The translations under genes and the position numbers were made by a program. 64,000 nt of DNA from Pseudomonas entomophila (GTDB lineage: Bacteria > Pseudomonadota > Gammaproteobacteria > Pseudomonadales > Pseudomonadaceae), in contig NZ_JARGCS010000010.1 of assembly GCF_029193575.1 (NCBI RefSeq), forward strand, positions 62,001-126,000, in the 5' to 3' direction. Below are positions 34,848 to 43,118 of the stretch, one piece after another. Under the pieces are notes generated by a model, which was given only the letters and a program-made list of their open reading frames with translations, did no database searches and had not been told where the DNA came from. Position 1 is the first letter of the stretch. The number at the start of each line of letters is the position of its first letter.

Positions 34848-35051
34848 ATGGGCATCGTCAAGATCGCCGACGACCTCCACGAAGACCTGCGCATCGCCAG
34901 CGCCGCCCTGTCGCGCTCGATCAACGCCCAGGCCGAGCACTGGATCCGCATCGGCATGCTCGCCGAGCTGCACCCCCAGGCCACCTATCAGGAACTGCTG
35001 CGCCAACTGCTGCGCCAGGAGCAAGCCAACCTCAAGGAGCTGTTGCAATGA
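34848..35051 (+). CDS. ParD-like antitoxin-family protein
   Basis: A 67-residue protein resembling the ParD_like family (ribbon-helix-helix-type antitoxin relatives): MGIVKIADDLHEDLRIASAA gives the beta strand and first helix, then LSRSINAQAEHWIRIGMLAE gives the second. The C-terminal tail is helical and Gln/Leu-rich (QELLRQLLRQEQ), typical of partner binding. Its stop overlaps the start of map (ATGA), so it is coupled to a methionine aminopeptidase instead of a ParE toxin. TCCTCCC just upstream of ATG gives no good ribosome site; AGGA lies 11 bases upstream. Likely role: DNA-binding or regulator of the pair (inference). Confidence 0.78.
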   Translation: MGIVKIADDLHEDLRIASAALSRSINAQAEHWIRIGMLAELHPQATYQELLRQLLRQEQANLKELLQ

Positions 35052-35824
35052 GCAAGGTGACCCTCAAGGACGCCGCCCAACTGGCACTGATGCGCAACGC
35101 CGGCCAACTGCTGGCCAAGGTGTTCGCCGACCTCGACGGTTTCATCCGCCCGGGCGTGACCACGATGCAGATCAACGACCGCGCCGAGGCCTACATCGTC
35201 GAAACCCTCAAGGCCCGCCCGGCGAGCAAGGGCCAGTACGGTTTCCCCTACTCGCTGAACACCTCGGTGGACCAGGTGGTCTGCCACGGCATGCCCAAGG
35301 CCGACGAGGTGCTGCGCGAGGGTTCGATCATCAACGTCGACATCACCCTGGAACAGGGCGGCTATATCGCCGACTCGTCGAAGATGTACTGCCTCGGCGC
35401 GATCGGCGACGATGCCCGGCGCCTGGTCGACACCACTTACCAGGCGTTGTGGAAGGGCATCGAGCAGGTCCGCCCCGGCGCCACCCTCGGCGACATCGGC
35501 CACGCCATCCAGACCTTCGCCGAGGCGGCCGGCTACAGCGTGGTGCGCGAATACTGCGGCCACGGCATCGGCCGGCAGATGCACGAGGCGCCGCAGGTGC
35601 TGCACTACGGGCAGCGCGGCATGGGCATGAAGTTGCAACCAGGGATGGTGTTCACCATCGAGCCGATGATCAACCAAGGGTTGCGCGGCACACGCACGTT
35701 GAAGGATGGCTGGACGGTGATCACCCGCGATGGCGCGTTGTCGGCGCAGTGGGAGCACACCGTGGCGGTGACCGAGACCGGGTTCGAGGTGCTGACCTTG
35801 CGCGAGGAAGAGCGCAGCGTTTGA
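35048..35824 (+). CDS. map: Type I methionine aminopeptidase coupled to a ParD-like gene
   Basis: A 258-residue MetAP-I. All five metal ligands are present: Asp98 and Asp109 (INVDIT, IADSSK), His172 (CGHGIG), Glu205 (FTIEP) and Glu236 (WEHTVAV). The substrate His80 is in VCHGMP. It removes N-terminal Met from proteins. It overlaps the ParD-like gene and lies away from rpsB/tsf, where the housekeeping pseudomonad map is normally found, so it is probably a second copy (inference from general knowledge). It seems fully active by residues. A regulated, condition-specific MetAP is plausible. Confidence 0.9.
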   Translation: MSKVTLKDAAQLALMRNAGQLLAKVFADLDGFIRPGVTTMQINDRAEAYIVETLKARPASKGQYGFPYSLNTSVDQVVCHGMPKADEVLREGSIINVDITLEQGGYIADSSKMYCLGAIGDDARRLVDTTYQALWKGIEQVRPGATLGDIGHAIQTFAEAAGYSVVREYCGHGIGRQMHEAPQVLHYGQRGMGMKLQPGMVFTIEPMINQGLRGTRTLKDGWTVITRDGALSAQWEHTVAVTETGFEVLTLREEERSV

Positions 35825-35849
35825 AACACGGCCTTTACTGCGCCGGTGC

Positions 35850-35897
35850 GGGCGCTATCGCGGTGCGGCGATCCGACTTGCCCCGCGATAGGGCCTG
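35850..35897. repeat. REP element, variant form
   Basis: The 36 bases 35860-35895 are the same as 8537-8572. Here a CGCTATCGCGG arm precedes, so the element may fold as a longer hairpin with CCGCGATAGGG. Confidence 0.75.
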
Positions 35898-35977
35898 CAC
35901 CGACAACCCGGCAATTGCCCCGCCCCACACCCCCTCTCTACAATCCCAGCACCTTACCGCGGCCCAGGAACCCGCTC

Positions 35978-36670
35978 ATGGATGAAACCGCCCAGCACTG
36001 GCTGCATGCCCTCTCCGCCCCGATGGCCGCGCTCAACGGCGCCAGCTACACCGCCCCCGACTACTTCGAAGGTGAAGACAAGACCGACCTGGAACGCTGG
36101 TGGGGCATCGCCAACCGCGCGCAATTGCTGGACATGCTCGGCATGGCCGATAACGGCCATGCCACCGAACTGAGCGAAGCCTACTGGCAGTTCCAACGCT
36201 GCCTGCCCAGCCAGTGGCAGGCACTGCTGGAACGCTTGCCGCCACGCGAACGCATCAAGCACGAATACGCCGCGCGCACCTTTCCCGACTGCGGCCCCGG
36301 CGGCACCCGCGCCTGGGACATCGGGCGCATGGGCTTCCTGCTGCGCGCCGGGCTGAAGAAAGACCTGGTAACCCGCGAAGAAAGCCTCTACCTGCACTAC
36401 CGCCTGGCCCTGCGTGCCCGCCACTACTACAACCGCTGGGACAGCTATCTGGCCGGCTACCTGTTCGGCAAGGCCTTGTGGAACGTCTCCGACAGCAGCG
36501 ACGCCACCCTCGCCGCCGACCTCGAACGCCAGGGCAGCGAGCACTGGAACCGCTGCATCCTGCTCAACCTCCAGCTCGGCGCCAGCCAACTGCTCGCCGG
36601 CCTGCCCTGGGACCTGCCGCTGCCCGAGCCGCAGCGCCCTGCCACCTTGGAAGAAGGATGCTGGTCATGA
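35978..36670 (+). CDS. DUF1266 protein
   Basis: A 230-residue protein of the DUF1266 family (E. coli YbeR/YbeU relatives). The visible family traits are WWGIANRAQLLDMLGML-like WWGIANRAQLLDMLGM (about residues 41-56), RAWDIGRMGFLLRAG (about 107-121) and HYYNRWDSYLAGYLFGKALW (about 147-166). There is no signal peptide or membrane helix. Its stop overlaps the start of the J-like gene. In E. coli DUF1266 genes also neighbour hscC and djl-type J genes, so a role in a specialised Hsp70 system is suggested by context only. AGGAA precedes ATG at 35978. Confidence 0.8.
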   Translation: MDETAQHWLHALSAPMAALNGASYTAPDYFEGEDKTDLERWWGIANRAQLLDMLGMADNGHATELSEAYWQFQRCLPSQWQALLERLPPRERIKHEYAARTFPDCGPGGTRAWDIGRMGFLLRAGLKKDLVTREESLYLHYRLALRARHYYNRWDSYLAGYLFGKALWNVSDSSDATLAADLERQGSEHWNRCILLNLQLGASQLLAGLPWDLPLPEPQRPATLEEGCWS

Positions 36671-39309
36671 GTTGCTGGATCCGCCTGGGCATCGAGCCGA
36701 CCCAGGACCTCGCCATCATTCGCCAGGCCTACCGCAGTCGCCTGCCAGCGCACCACCCCGAGACCGACCCGGAAGGCTTCCAGGCCCTGCGCGAGGCCTA
36801 CGAACAAGCCCAGCGCCTGGCCCGCGAGGCCGAGCTGCCCGCCGAGCCGGCGGCAGAGGAGCAGGACACCCCGCCCCACCCGGCCCTGACAGCCTTCCAC
36901 CACCTGCTCGAAGAACCCACCCTGCGCTTCGACCCTAGCGCGTGGCAACGCTACGCGCTGACCCTCGACGAGCTGCCGCTGGACACGCTGGACGACCTTG
37001 GCTGGCAACTGCTGCACGACCTGCGCCACTGCGGCCCGATCGCCCATGCCTGCGCCAGCCTGCTGGCCCGGCGCTTCGGCTGGGCCGAGCAACTGCTGCG
37101 CCTGGACGACGCCCACGAAGTGGAAGCCTTCCTCGCCCGCCTGGACGAGCCCGACCCGTTCGACACCACGCTGATGCGCGACTGGCCGCCCACCGCGCAA
37201 CTGGAAACCCTGTGGTACTTCCGCAGCCTGGCCTACTGCTTCGAGCAGCGCCCGCTGTTCGAGTACGAGCAGTTCGCCAGCCAGCACACTTGCCTGGCGA
37301 TCCCCGACGATGCCGCGTTGATGCGCCGCGTCTGCGTGCAGTTCAGCCAGGCCGGCATCGCCAGCATGACCCTGCATGCCCAGGTGCAGGTTGAACAGGC
37401 CCGGGCACCGGACGACCCTGACCTGCTCTACCTGCTGGCGCGCCAGGCGAGCGCCCTCGGCGCCGAGCAGCAGGCCCTGGACTGCTGGCTGCGGCTGTGG
37501 CGCGAATACCGCCACCCGCAGGCCGAGCGTTGGCTGCTCGACCTATGCGCGCGCCACCAGCCGCAGCGCCTGCCGCTGCTGATCCAGGCTTTCGACCAGC
37601 AAACCCAGCCCGACACCTGGCCCGACGACCTGGCCGACCCGGCCCAGGCTTGGGGCAGCCCGGCCCAGGCGCCGCAGACCCTGGCGCGCTGGTCCGAGGC
37701 CGCGCGCCTGGAACTGGGCGGCATCGCCGCGCTGTTCATCGACTGGCGCCTGGACGGCGACGATGAACTGCCGCTGCTCGCCTGGCTGCTGCAGGAGCAG
37801 GCCGAGCCCGCACTGCAACGCCTGTATTGGCAGGCCTGGGCCCTGCAGCGCGGCGAGGCCGGGCTGCTGCAACGCATCCTCGCCGAGCGCCCCAGCGAAG
37901 ACGCCCTCGACGGGCTGATCCTCGAAGGCTTCCAGCGCCAGGCCCGTCAGCACCTGCACTGGCTGCAGCTATCACCCGTGGCACGCGCGCTGGAGCGCTT
38001 CTGCGACAGCGACGACCCCGCCGAGACCCTGCCCGAAATCCTCGAAAGCGACGAACTGCGCCCGCTGTGCCGCGAATGGCTGCGCCGCGTGCGGGTGTAT
38101 TCGGCCCAGGCCGTGCGCGGGCTCAACCGTCACTTCGAGATGCGCCGGCTGTTCACCGTGCCGTTCGCCCTGACCACCCAGGACGAACTGGCCGATTGCG
38201 GCGTGCTGCTGCCACCGATGGTCGCCGGCGAGGCACTGTGGACCTGGCACCGCCAGCAACTGTTCATGCTCGCCCTGGCCGACCAGCCGGAGCGCTGGCT
38301 GGCCTTGATCCCCGATACCCTGGTGGACCAACTGACCTACCCCAGCGAACACCCGTTCGCCGGCCTGCACCGCGTACTGCAAGCGGCAGTGCACAGCCCG
38401 GAAGGCGCCAACGCCCTGCCCGCCTTGCTGGACAACCACGATCCGATGCAGGCGTTCGTCGCCGGCCACCTGCTGACCTTCGGCTACGCCATCAACAGCG
38501 CACGCCTGCCCAGCACACCTCAACTGCTGGCGTGCCTGGACAACGACGATGTGCTCGACGACCACCGCCTGGGCTACATGCTGCTGTGCGCGGTGCTGTA
38601 CCACGACCCGGCGCTGGACGCCGAGCAGCGCGCGCGCCTGCGCGACCGGCTGGATGCCCTGGACAACGACAGTGCCTGGTTCGTGCCACTGCGCGACGGC
38701 CTGACCAAAGGCAAGGCCGCGCATCTGCCGCGCAACGTGCTGGAACAGGAAGAAGGGGTAGACGCCAAGCTGTTCAACGAAGCCCTGGATGCCTTGCACA
38801 GCCTGGCCAACCGTGGCCAGGCGCCGAGCACCCGCAGCCTGCTGCGCTTGCAGCAAGGCAAGGACGACGGCAACCAGGACGCCGGGCTACGCTGCGCGCT
38901 GATGGCGCTGCTGGCGTGGTCCGAACGCCTGTTGCTGGCCCATGCGTCGCGCGCGTCGGCGCCCTCCTGGGCGTTCTGGCGCCTGGGCAGCCGGCTCGGG
39001 CGCGGCGACTTGGCCGCGCACCTCATCGTGCTGTTGCTGGTCGGCGCGGCAGGCCGCAGCCCGGCCGTGATGGCGGTCATCGCGCTGCTGGTCCTCAGCG
39101 CCCTGCTGCGGCGCCTGCGCGATATCGGCCAGGGGGTGCCGGTGCTGCTGTGCTTGCTGGCGTTCAGCCGCCTGCTGCCCGTGCTGCCATTGCTGCTGCT
39201 GGGCTGGCCGGGGGATCGCCTGGCGAACCGCTACGGGGCCTCACCGGGCAAGCCCCAGCAACTCGACGACGGCCTGCAGGCGGCGTTGCGCCGCCTGATC
39301 CATCAGTAG
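36667..39309 (+). CDS. DjlB/DjlC-like J-domain membrane protein
   Basis: An 880-residue protein with a J-like N-terminus (residues 1-60): IRLGIEPTQDLAIIRQAYRS, then HHPETDPEGFQALREAYEQA. The usual HPD tripeptide reads HPE (residues 30-32). A long alpha-helical, tetratricopeptide-like middle (about 70-760) and three hydrophobic C-terminal helices (about 785-850) follow, anchoring it in the membrane. It should stimulate the convergent HscC-type Hsp70, as DjlB/DjlC do in E. coli (family knowledge). ATG at 36667 overlaps the DUF1266 stop; the in-frame ATG at 36658 has its ribosome site too close. Its last seven bases overlap the end of hscC on the opposite strand. Confidence 0.82.
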   Translation: MSCWIRLGIEPTQDLAIIRQAYRSRLPAHHPETDPEGFQALREAYEQAQRLAREAELPAEPAAEEQDTPPHPALTAFHHLLEEPTLRFDPSAWQRYALTLDELPLDTLDDLGWQLLHDLRHCGPIAHACASLLARRFGWAEQLLRLDDAHEVEAFLARLDEPDPFDTTLMRDWPPTAQLETLWYFRSLAYCFEQRPLFEYEQFASQHTCLAIPDDAALMRRVCVQFSQAGIASMTLHAQVQVEQARAPDDPDLLYLLARQASALGAEQQALDCWLRLWREYRHPQAERWLLDLCARHQPQRLPLLIQAFDQQTQPDTWPDDLADPAQAWGSPAQAPQTLARWSEAARLELGGIAALFIDWRLDGDDELPLLAWLLQEQAEPALQRLYWQAWALQRGEAGLLQRILAERPSEDALDGLILEGFQRQARQHLHWLQLSPVARALERFCDSDDPAETLPEILESDELRPLCREWLRRVRVYSAQAVRGLNRHFEMRRLFTVPFALTTQDELADCGVLLPPMVAGEALWTWHRQQLFMLALADQPERWLALIPDTLVDQLTYPSEHPFAGLHRVLQAAVHSPEGANALPALLDNHDPMQAFVAGHLLTFGYAINSARLPSTPQLLACLDNDDVLDDHRLGYMLLCAVLYHDPALDAEQRARLRDRLDALDNDSAWFVPLRDGLTKGKAAHLPRNVLEQEEGVDAKLFNEALDALHSLANRGQAPSTRSLLRLQQGKDDGNQDAGLRCALMALLAWSERLLLAHASRASAPSWAFWRLGSRLGRGDLAAHLIVLLLVGAAGRSPAVMAVIALLVLSALLRRLRDIGQGVPVLLCLLAFSRLLPVLPLLLLGWPGDRLANRYGASPGKPQQLDDGLQAALRRLIHQ

Positions 39310-40997
39310 CGCAGTTCGTCCAGCGCCTGGCTCAACTGCTGGCGCTGGCGGCTGATCTCCCCGGCCTGCTGGCTGGCCAACACGGCGTTGAAGGCATCCA
39401 GCCAACTGCCGATCAATTCGCGCTCATCCCCCAGGCTCTGCATCCAGGCGCGCTCCAAGCGCGCCAGCAAGGTGCGGTTGGGCAAGGCGTCGCGCGGGTG
39501 GATTTTCAACCGCGCCAGGCGCTCGTGGCTGGCCTGGCGGGCCTCGGCGTCCAGCCCGGTGGGGCTGCGGTCGATGCTGTGGCTATGCTTCTGCCCGGTT
39601 TCCAGGAACGTCACGTCCACTTCCAGCAGGCCGTTGATGTCGTAGCTGAAACGCACGTCCAGCGACTGCACCTGGCCGGTGGGCTGCAGAGGAATCTCGA
39701 AGCTGTCGACCAGGATGTTGTCGCGCACCCAGGGCCGCTCGCCCTGGTACACGGCGATGCGCACGTGCGTCTGCTCCGGGTGGCTGCTGTAGAAGCGCTG
39801 CACCTTGGAGGTCGGGATCACGGTGTTGCGCTCGATGATCGGCGAGAAGGCGCCGGCGACTTCCTCGCCGCGCGACGACGCCACGCCCAGGGTATAGGGG
39901 CAGACGTCGGTGAGGATCAGCTCGTCGATGGCCGCGTCCCGGGCCTTGCAAGCCGCCTGGCTGGCGGCGCCGAGGGCAACGATGGTGTCCGGGTCGAGGT
40001 GACGGTAGGGCAAACGGCCGAACAGCTTGGCCACCAGTTGCTGGACCTGCGGCATGCGCGTGGCGCCGCCGACCAGTACCAGGCTGTCCAGTTCGCGCGG
40101 GCTCAGGCGCGCGTCGCGCAGGGCCTGTTCGATGGGGGTGCGCACCCGCGCCAGCAGCGGCGCCCAGATCGCTTGCAGCTTGAGGTCGTCGAGCAGCCAT
40201 TCGCGGGCCTGGCCGTCGCCGCTCCAGGCCAGGGTGCGGCCGCCCTCGCCCGCTTCGCGCTTGAGCTGCTCGATCGCGTCGTGAAGGCTGGCCAGGGCCT
40301 GGGGTTCCAGGTCTTCGGCCTTGAGGTTCCAATCGCGCAGGCAGGCCGCGAGCAGGGCGTCAGTGAAGTCCTCGCCGCCCAGGTAGTTGTCGCCGGTGGA
40401 GGCGTGCACCTCGATCAGCGGCAGAGCGTACTCCAGCACGGTGACATCGAAGGTGCCGCCACCCAGGTCGAACACCAGGGTGCGCTCGAACTTCTGCTCG
40501 TGCAGGCCGTAGGCCATGGCCGCGGCGGTCGGCTCGTTGATCAGGCGCTGCACCTTGAACCCCGCCAATTCCGCGGCGAATACCGTGCGCTTGCGCTGCT
40601 CGTCGCTGAAGTAGGCCGGCACCGAAATCACCGCCTCGCTGACCGGGCGCCCAAGCCAGGCTTCGGCGTCCTGCTTCAGCGCGCCGAGCACCAGGGCCGA
40701 GAGTTCCTCGGGGGTGAAACGGTGCTCACCGAGCTCGAAGCGTTTGTCGCTGCCCATGAAGCGCTTGAAGGCGGCGGCGGTGCGTTGCGGGTGGGTGGTC
40801 AGGCGCGCGCGGGCGGCGCTGCCGACCAGGATGCTGCCGTCGTCATCGACGCTGACCACCGAGGGGGTCAGCACCTCGCCGAGGGCGTTGGCGATCAGCT
40901 GCGCCTGGCCGTCCTGCCAGACGGCGATGAGGCTGTTGGTGGTGCCGAGGTCGATGCCCAGCAATGGGGCGGATGGAGCGGTACTGGCATCCTGCAT
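39303..40997 (-). CDS. hscC: HscC-type Hsp70 chaperone
   Basis: A 564-residue Hsp70 of the HscC class, shorter than DnaK because the C-terminal lid is reduced. ATPase motifs are intact: GIDLGTTNSL (about 14-23), VISVPAYFSD, RLINEPTAAAMAYG, DLGGGTFDVT and LVGGATRMP. The substrate-binding domain begins near residue 385 (LILTDVCPYTLGV, then IIERNTVIP). The start MQDASTAPSAP at 40997 is the ATG giving the natural N-terminus. It faces the J-like protein gene convergently and overlaps it by seven bases. The partnership with that J protein is inferred from the same association in E. coli; clients are unknown. Confidence 0.9.
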   Translation of the reverse strand: MQDASTAPSAPLLGIDLGTTNSLIAVWQDGQAQLIANALGEVLTPSVVSVDDDGSILVGSAARARLTTHPQRTAAAFKRFMGSDKRFELGEHRFTPEELSALVLGALKQDAEAWLGRPVSEAVISVPAYFSDEQRKRTVFAAELAGFKVQRLINEPTAAAMAYGLHEQKFERTLVFDLGGGTFDVTVLEYALPLIEVHASTGDNYLGGEDFTDALLAACLRDWNLKAEDLEPQALASLHDAIEQLKREAGEGGRTLAWSGDGQAREWLLDDLKLQAIWAPLLARVRTPIEQALRDARLSPRELDSLVLVGGATRMPQVQQLVAKLFGRLPYRHLDPDTIVALGAASQAACKARDAAIDELILTDVCPYTLGVASSRGEEVAGAFSPIIERNTVIPTSKVQRFYSSHPEQTHVRIAVYQGERPWVRDNILVDSFEIPLQPTGQVQSLDVRFSYDINGLLEVDVTFLETGQKHSHSIDRSPTGLDAEARQASHERLARLKIHPRDALPNRTLLARLERAWMQSLGDERELIGSWLDAFNAVLASQQAGEISRQRQQLSQALDELRY

Positions 40998-41162
40998 GGT
41001 CGGTCTCTTGCTCGCGGTATGGGGGGATTCTGCCGCAATGGGGCCGGGAGTTGAAGGCGCGATAGGCCCCGCGACCACAACCCAAAAATTCCTTGGAATA
41101 AATTCCGCCCCCGCTTGTTCTCCCTACATCACCCACACAACGCCAACACTCAGAGGCCCATC

Positions 41163-41543
41163 ATGTTGAAGAAAACCACCCTCGCCCTCTCCCTGACCCT
41201 GACCTGCTTGTCCAGCCTGGCCATGGCGGCCACCCCGGCGAAAGTCGCCGACACCGCCCTGGGCAAGGTCCTGGTCGACAGCAAGGGCATGACCCTCTAC
41301 ACCTTCGCCAAGGACAGCGCCGGCAAATCCGCCTGCAACGGCCCCTGCGCACAGAACTGGCCACCGCTGACCGCCGGCGCCTACGCCAAGGACGGTGATG
41401 GCTACACCGTGATCACCCGCGACGACGGCAGCAAGCAATGGGCCTACAAGGACCTGCCGCTGTACGGCTGGGTCAAGGATTCGAAACCGGGTGATACCAC
41501 CGGTGAGGGCGTGGGCCAGGCCTGGCACGTGGCCAAGCCCTGA
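41163..41543 (+). CDS. Secreted YxFxxD-repeat protein (PF03640-like)
   Basis: A 126-residue exported protein with signal peptide (residues 1-22, ending SLAMA). It has two copies of the motif Y-x-W/F-x-K-D (YTFAKD, YGWVKD) and a CNGPCAQNWPPL segment typical of the COG4315/PF03640 family. No lipobox is present, although many relatives are called lipoproteins. The biochemical role is unknown. The two Cys may form a disulfide. A bidirectional terminator follows, shared with the convergent tRNA operon. Confidence 0.82.
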   Translation: MLKKTTLALSLTLTCLSSLAMAATPAKVADTALGKVLVDSKGMTLYTFAKDSAGKSACNGPCAQNWPPLTAGAYAKDGDGYTVITRDDGSKQWAYKDLPLYGWVKDSKPGDTTGEGVGQAWHVAKP

Positions 41544-41597
41544 GGCTGGGAAGCGCGGGGGCCTGTACGGCACCCGCGCCTGGCGAAAGGCAGAAAC

Positions 41598-41627
41598 AAA
41601 AAAAGCGACCCTAAGGTCGCTTTTTTT
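41598..41627. terminator. Bidirectional terminator
   Basis: AGCGACC and GGTCGCT flank CTAA, with seven A on the left and seven T on the right. It ends the secreted-repeat gene on the plus strand and the tRNA-Val-Asp transcript on the minus strand. Confidence 0.92.
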
Positions 41628-41667
41628 GTGGCTTCCGGGTGTTCAGTGGGCCCTGGAAGCTGGAATA

Positions 41668-41744
41668 TGGCGCAGCGGACGGGACTCGAACCCGCGACCC
41701 CCGGCGTGACAGGCCGGTATTCTAACCGACTGAACTACCGCTGC
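41668..41744 (-). tRNA. tRNA-Asp (GTC)
   Basis: A 77-base gene with CCA encoded. On the minus strand it starts GCAGCGGTAGTTCAGTCGGT. The anticodon loop reads CCTGTCACG, giving GTC, with GGTTCGAGTCC in the T arm. The acceptor stem GCAGCGG pairs with CCGCTGC. It is the second gene of the tRNA-Val/tRNA-Asp transcript. Confidence 0.97.
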
Positions 41745-41757
41745 GCTATACATCGAG

Positions 41758-41833
41758 TGGTGGGTGATGACGGGATCGAACCGCCGACCCTCTGCTTGTA
41801 AGGCAGATGCTCTCCCGGCTGAGCTAATCACCC
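41758..41833 (-). tRNA. tRNA-Val (TAC)
   Basis: A 76-base gene with CCA encoded. On the minus strand it begins GGGTGATTAGCTCAGCCGGG. The anticodon loop CCTTACAAG gives TAC, and the T arm has GGTTCGATCCC. It lies 13 bases before tRNA-Asp in the same transcript. Confidence 0.97.
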
Positions 41834-41853
41834 TTCGTCTCGGTGTGGCGCGC

Positions 41854-41882
41854 ATTCTACGGAGGACACCCCACCCTGGCAA
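41854..41882 (-). promoter_or_regulatory. Sigma-70 promoter of the tRNA operon
   Basis: On the minus strand TTGCCA and TAGAAT are 17 bases apart, followed by a GCGCGCC discriminator, typical of growth-rate-controlled stable RNA promoters. It precedes tRNA-Val by about 20 bases. Confidence 0.75.
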
Positions 41883-42039
41883 GCACTTTTTTAAAAAAAT
41901 TTTGCAGAACTTTCAAAGACCTAGCGCCACCACCCTTTTCCTTCCTTTTATGCAACTGCTGGCCCTCTGACAGGGTTGGCCGCAAACGCCCACTCGGAGA
42001 ATAATGCCCGCCTTATGCATTAAGGAGAGACACCCCCTC

Positions 42040-42960
42040 ATGTGGTTCAAGAACCTGCTGACCTACCGTCTGACCCAGGACGTCCCGTTCGAGCCTGAAG
42101 CACTGGAAGCCGCCCTGGCCAGCAAGCCGGCCCGCCCCTGCGCCAGCCAGGAGCTGACCACCTATGGTTTCATCGCTCCGTTCGGCAAGGGCGAGGACGC
42201 CCCGCTGGTGCACGTCAGCGGTGAGTTCCTGTTGATCGCCGCGCGCAAGGAAGAGCGCATCCTGCCCAGCAGCGTGGTCAACGACGCGGTCAAGGAAAAG
42301 GTCGAGGAAATCGAGACCGAGCAGATGCGCAAGGTCTACAAGAAGGAACGCGACCAGATCAAGGACGACATCATCCAGACCTTCCTGCCGCGCGCGTTCA
42401 TCCGCCGCTCGATGATCTTCGCCGCCATCGCCCCGCGCCTGGGTCTGATCCTGGTCAACTCGGCCAGCGCCAAGCGTGCCGAGGACCTGCTGTCGACCCT
42501 GCGTGAAGTGATGGGCTCGCTGCCGGTGCGCCCGGCCACCGTGAAGATCGCCCCGAGCGCGACCATGACCGACTGGGTCAAGTCGCAACAGGCCGCCGAA
42601 GGCTTCTACGTATTGGACGAGTGCGAACTGCGCGACACCGCCGAAGATGGCGGCATCGTGCGCTGCAAGCGCCAGGACCTGACCGGCGAGGAAATCCAGC
42701 TGCACCTGAGCACCGGCAAGCTGGTCACTCAGCTGGCCCTGGCCTGGCAGGACAAGCTGTCGTTCGTGCTCGACGACAAGACCGTGATCAAGCGCCTGAA
42801 GTTCGAGGAGCTGCTGCAGGAGCAGGCCGAGCAGGATGGCGGTGACGAGGCGCAGCAGCAGTTCGATGCGAGCTTCACGCTGATGATGATGACCTTCAGT
42901 GAATTCCTGCCGGCGCTGTTCGAGGCGTTGGGCGGAGAGGAAATTCCGCAGGGGGTCTGA
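42040..42960 (+). CDS. rdgC: Recombination-associated protein RdgC
   Basis: A 306-residue RdgC. This ring-shaped dimer coats double-stranded DNA and limits RecA access. The family N-terminus [12 protein letters not shown] is present, as are [26 protein letters not shown] (about 120-132) and the C-terminal [25 protein letters not shown] tail (the last part reads [10 protein letters not shown]). AAGGAG lies 12 bases before ATG at 42040. It stands alone next to the tRNA genes. The length is as expected. Confidence 0.95.
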   Translation: MWFKNLLTYRLTQDVPFEPEALEAALASKPARPCASQELTTYGFIAPFGKGEDAPLVHVSGEFLLIAARKEERILPSSVVNDAVKEKVEEIETEQMRKVYKKERDQIKDDIIQTFLPRAFIRRSMIFAAIAPRLGLILVNSASAKRAEDLLSTLREVMGSLPVRPATVKIAPSATMTDWVKSQQAAEGFYVLDECELRDTAEDGGIVRCKRQDLTGEEIQLHLSTGKLVTQLALAWQDKLSFVLDDKTVIKRLKFEELLQEQAEQDGGDEAQQQFDASFTLMMMTFSEFLPALFEALGGEEIPQGV

Positions 42961-42980
42961 CCGCTCCTGGTTGTCAGTAG

Positions 42981-43080
42981 CGACGCCATCGCGGGGCAAG
43001 CCTGCTCCCGCGGATACCCCGCCGTTTTCATAGACGGCAGGGTATCTGTGGAAGCGGGCTTGCCCCGCGATGGCGTCAGC
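42981..43080. repeat. REP pair (BIME)
   Basis: Inverted REPs GACGCCATCGCGGGGCAAGC and GCGGGCTTGCCCCGCGATGG flank a centre with its own CCCCGCCG/CGGCAGGG-type complementarity. The whole lies between rdgC and the BASS transporter gene. Confidence 0.85.
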
Positions 43081-43118
43081 CCACCCAACACACATTCCAC
43101 CCCTAGAAGGACCTCCCC

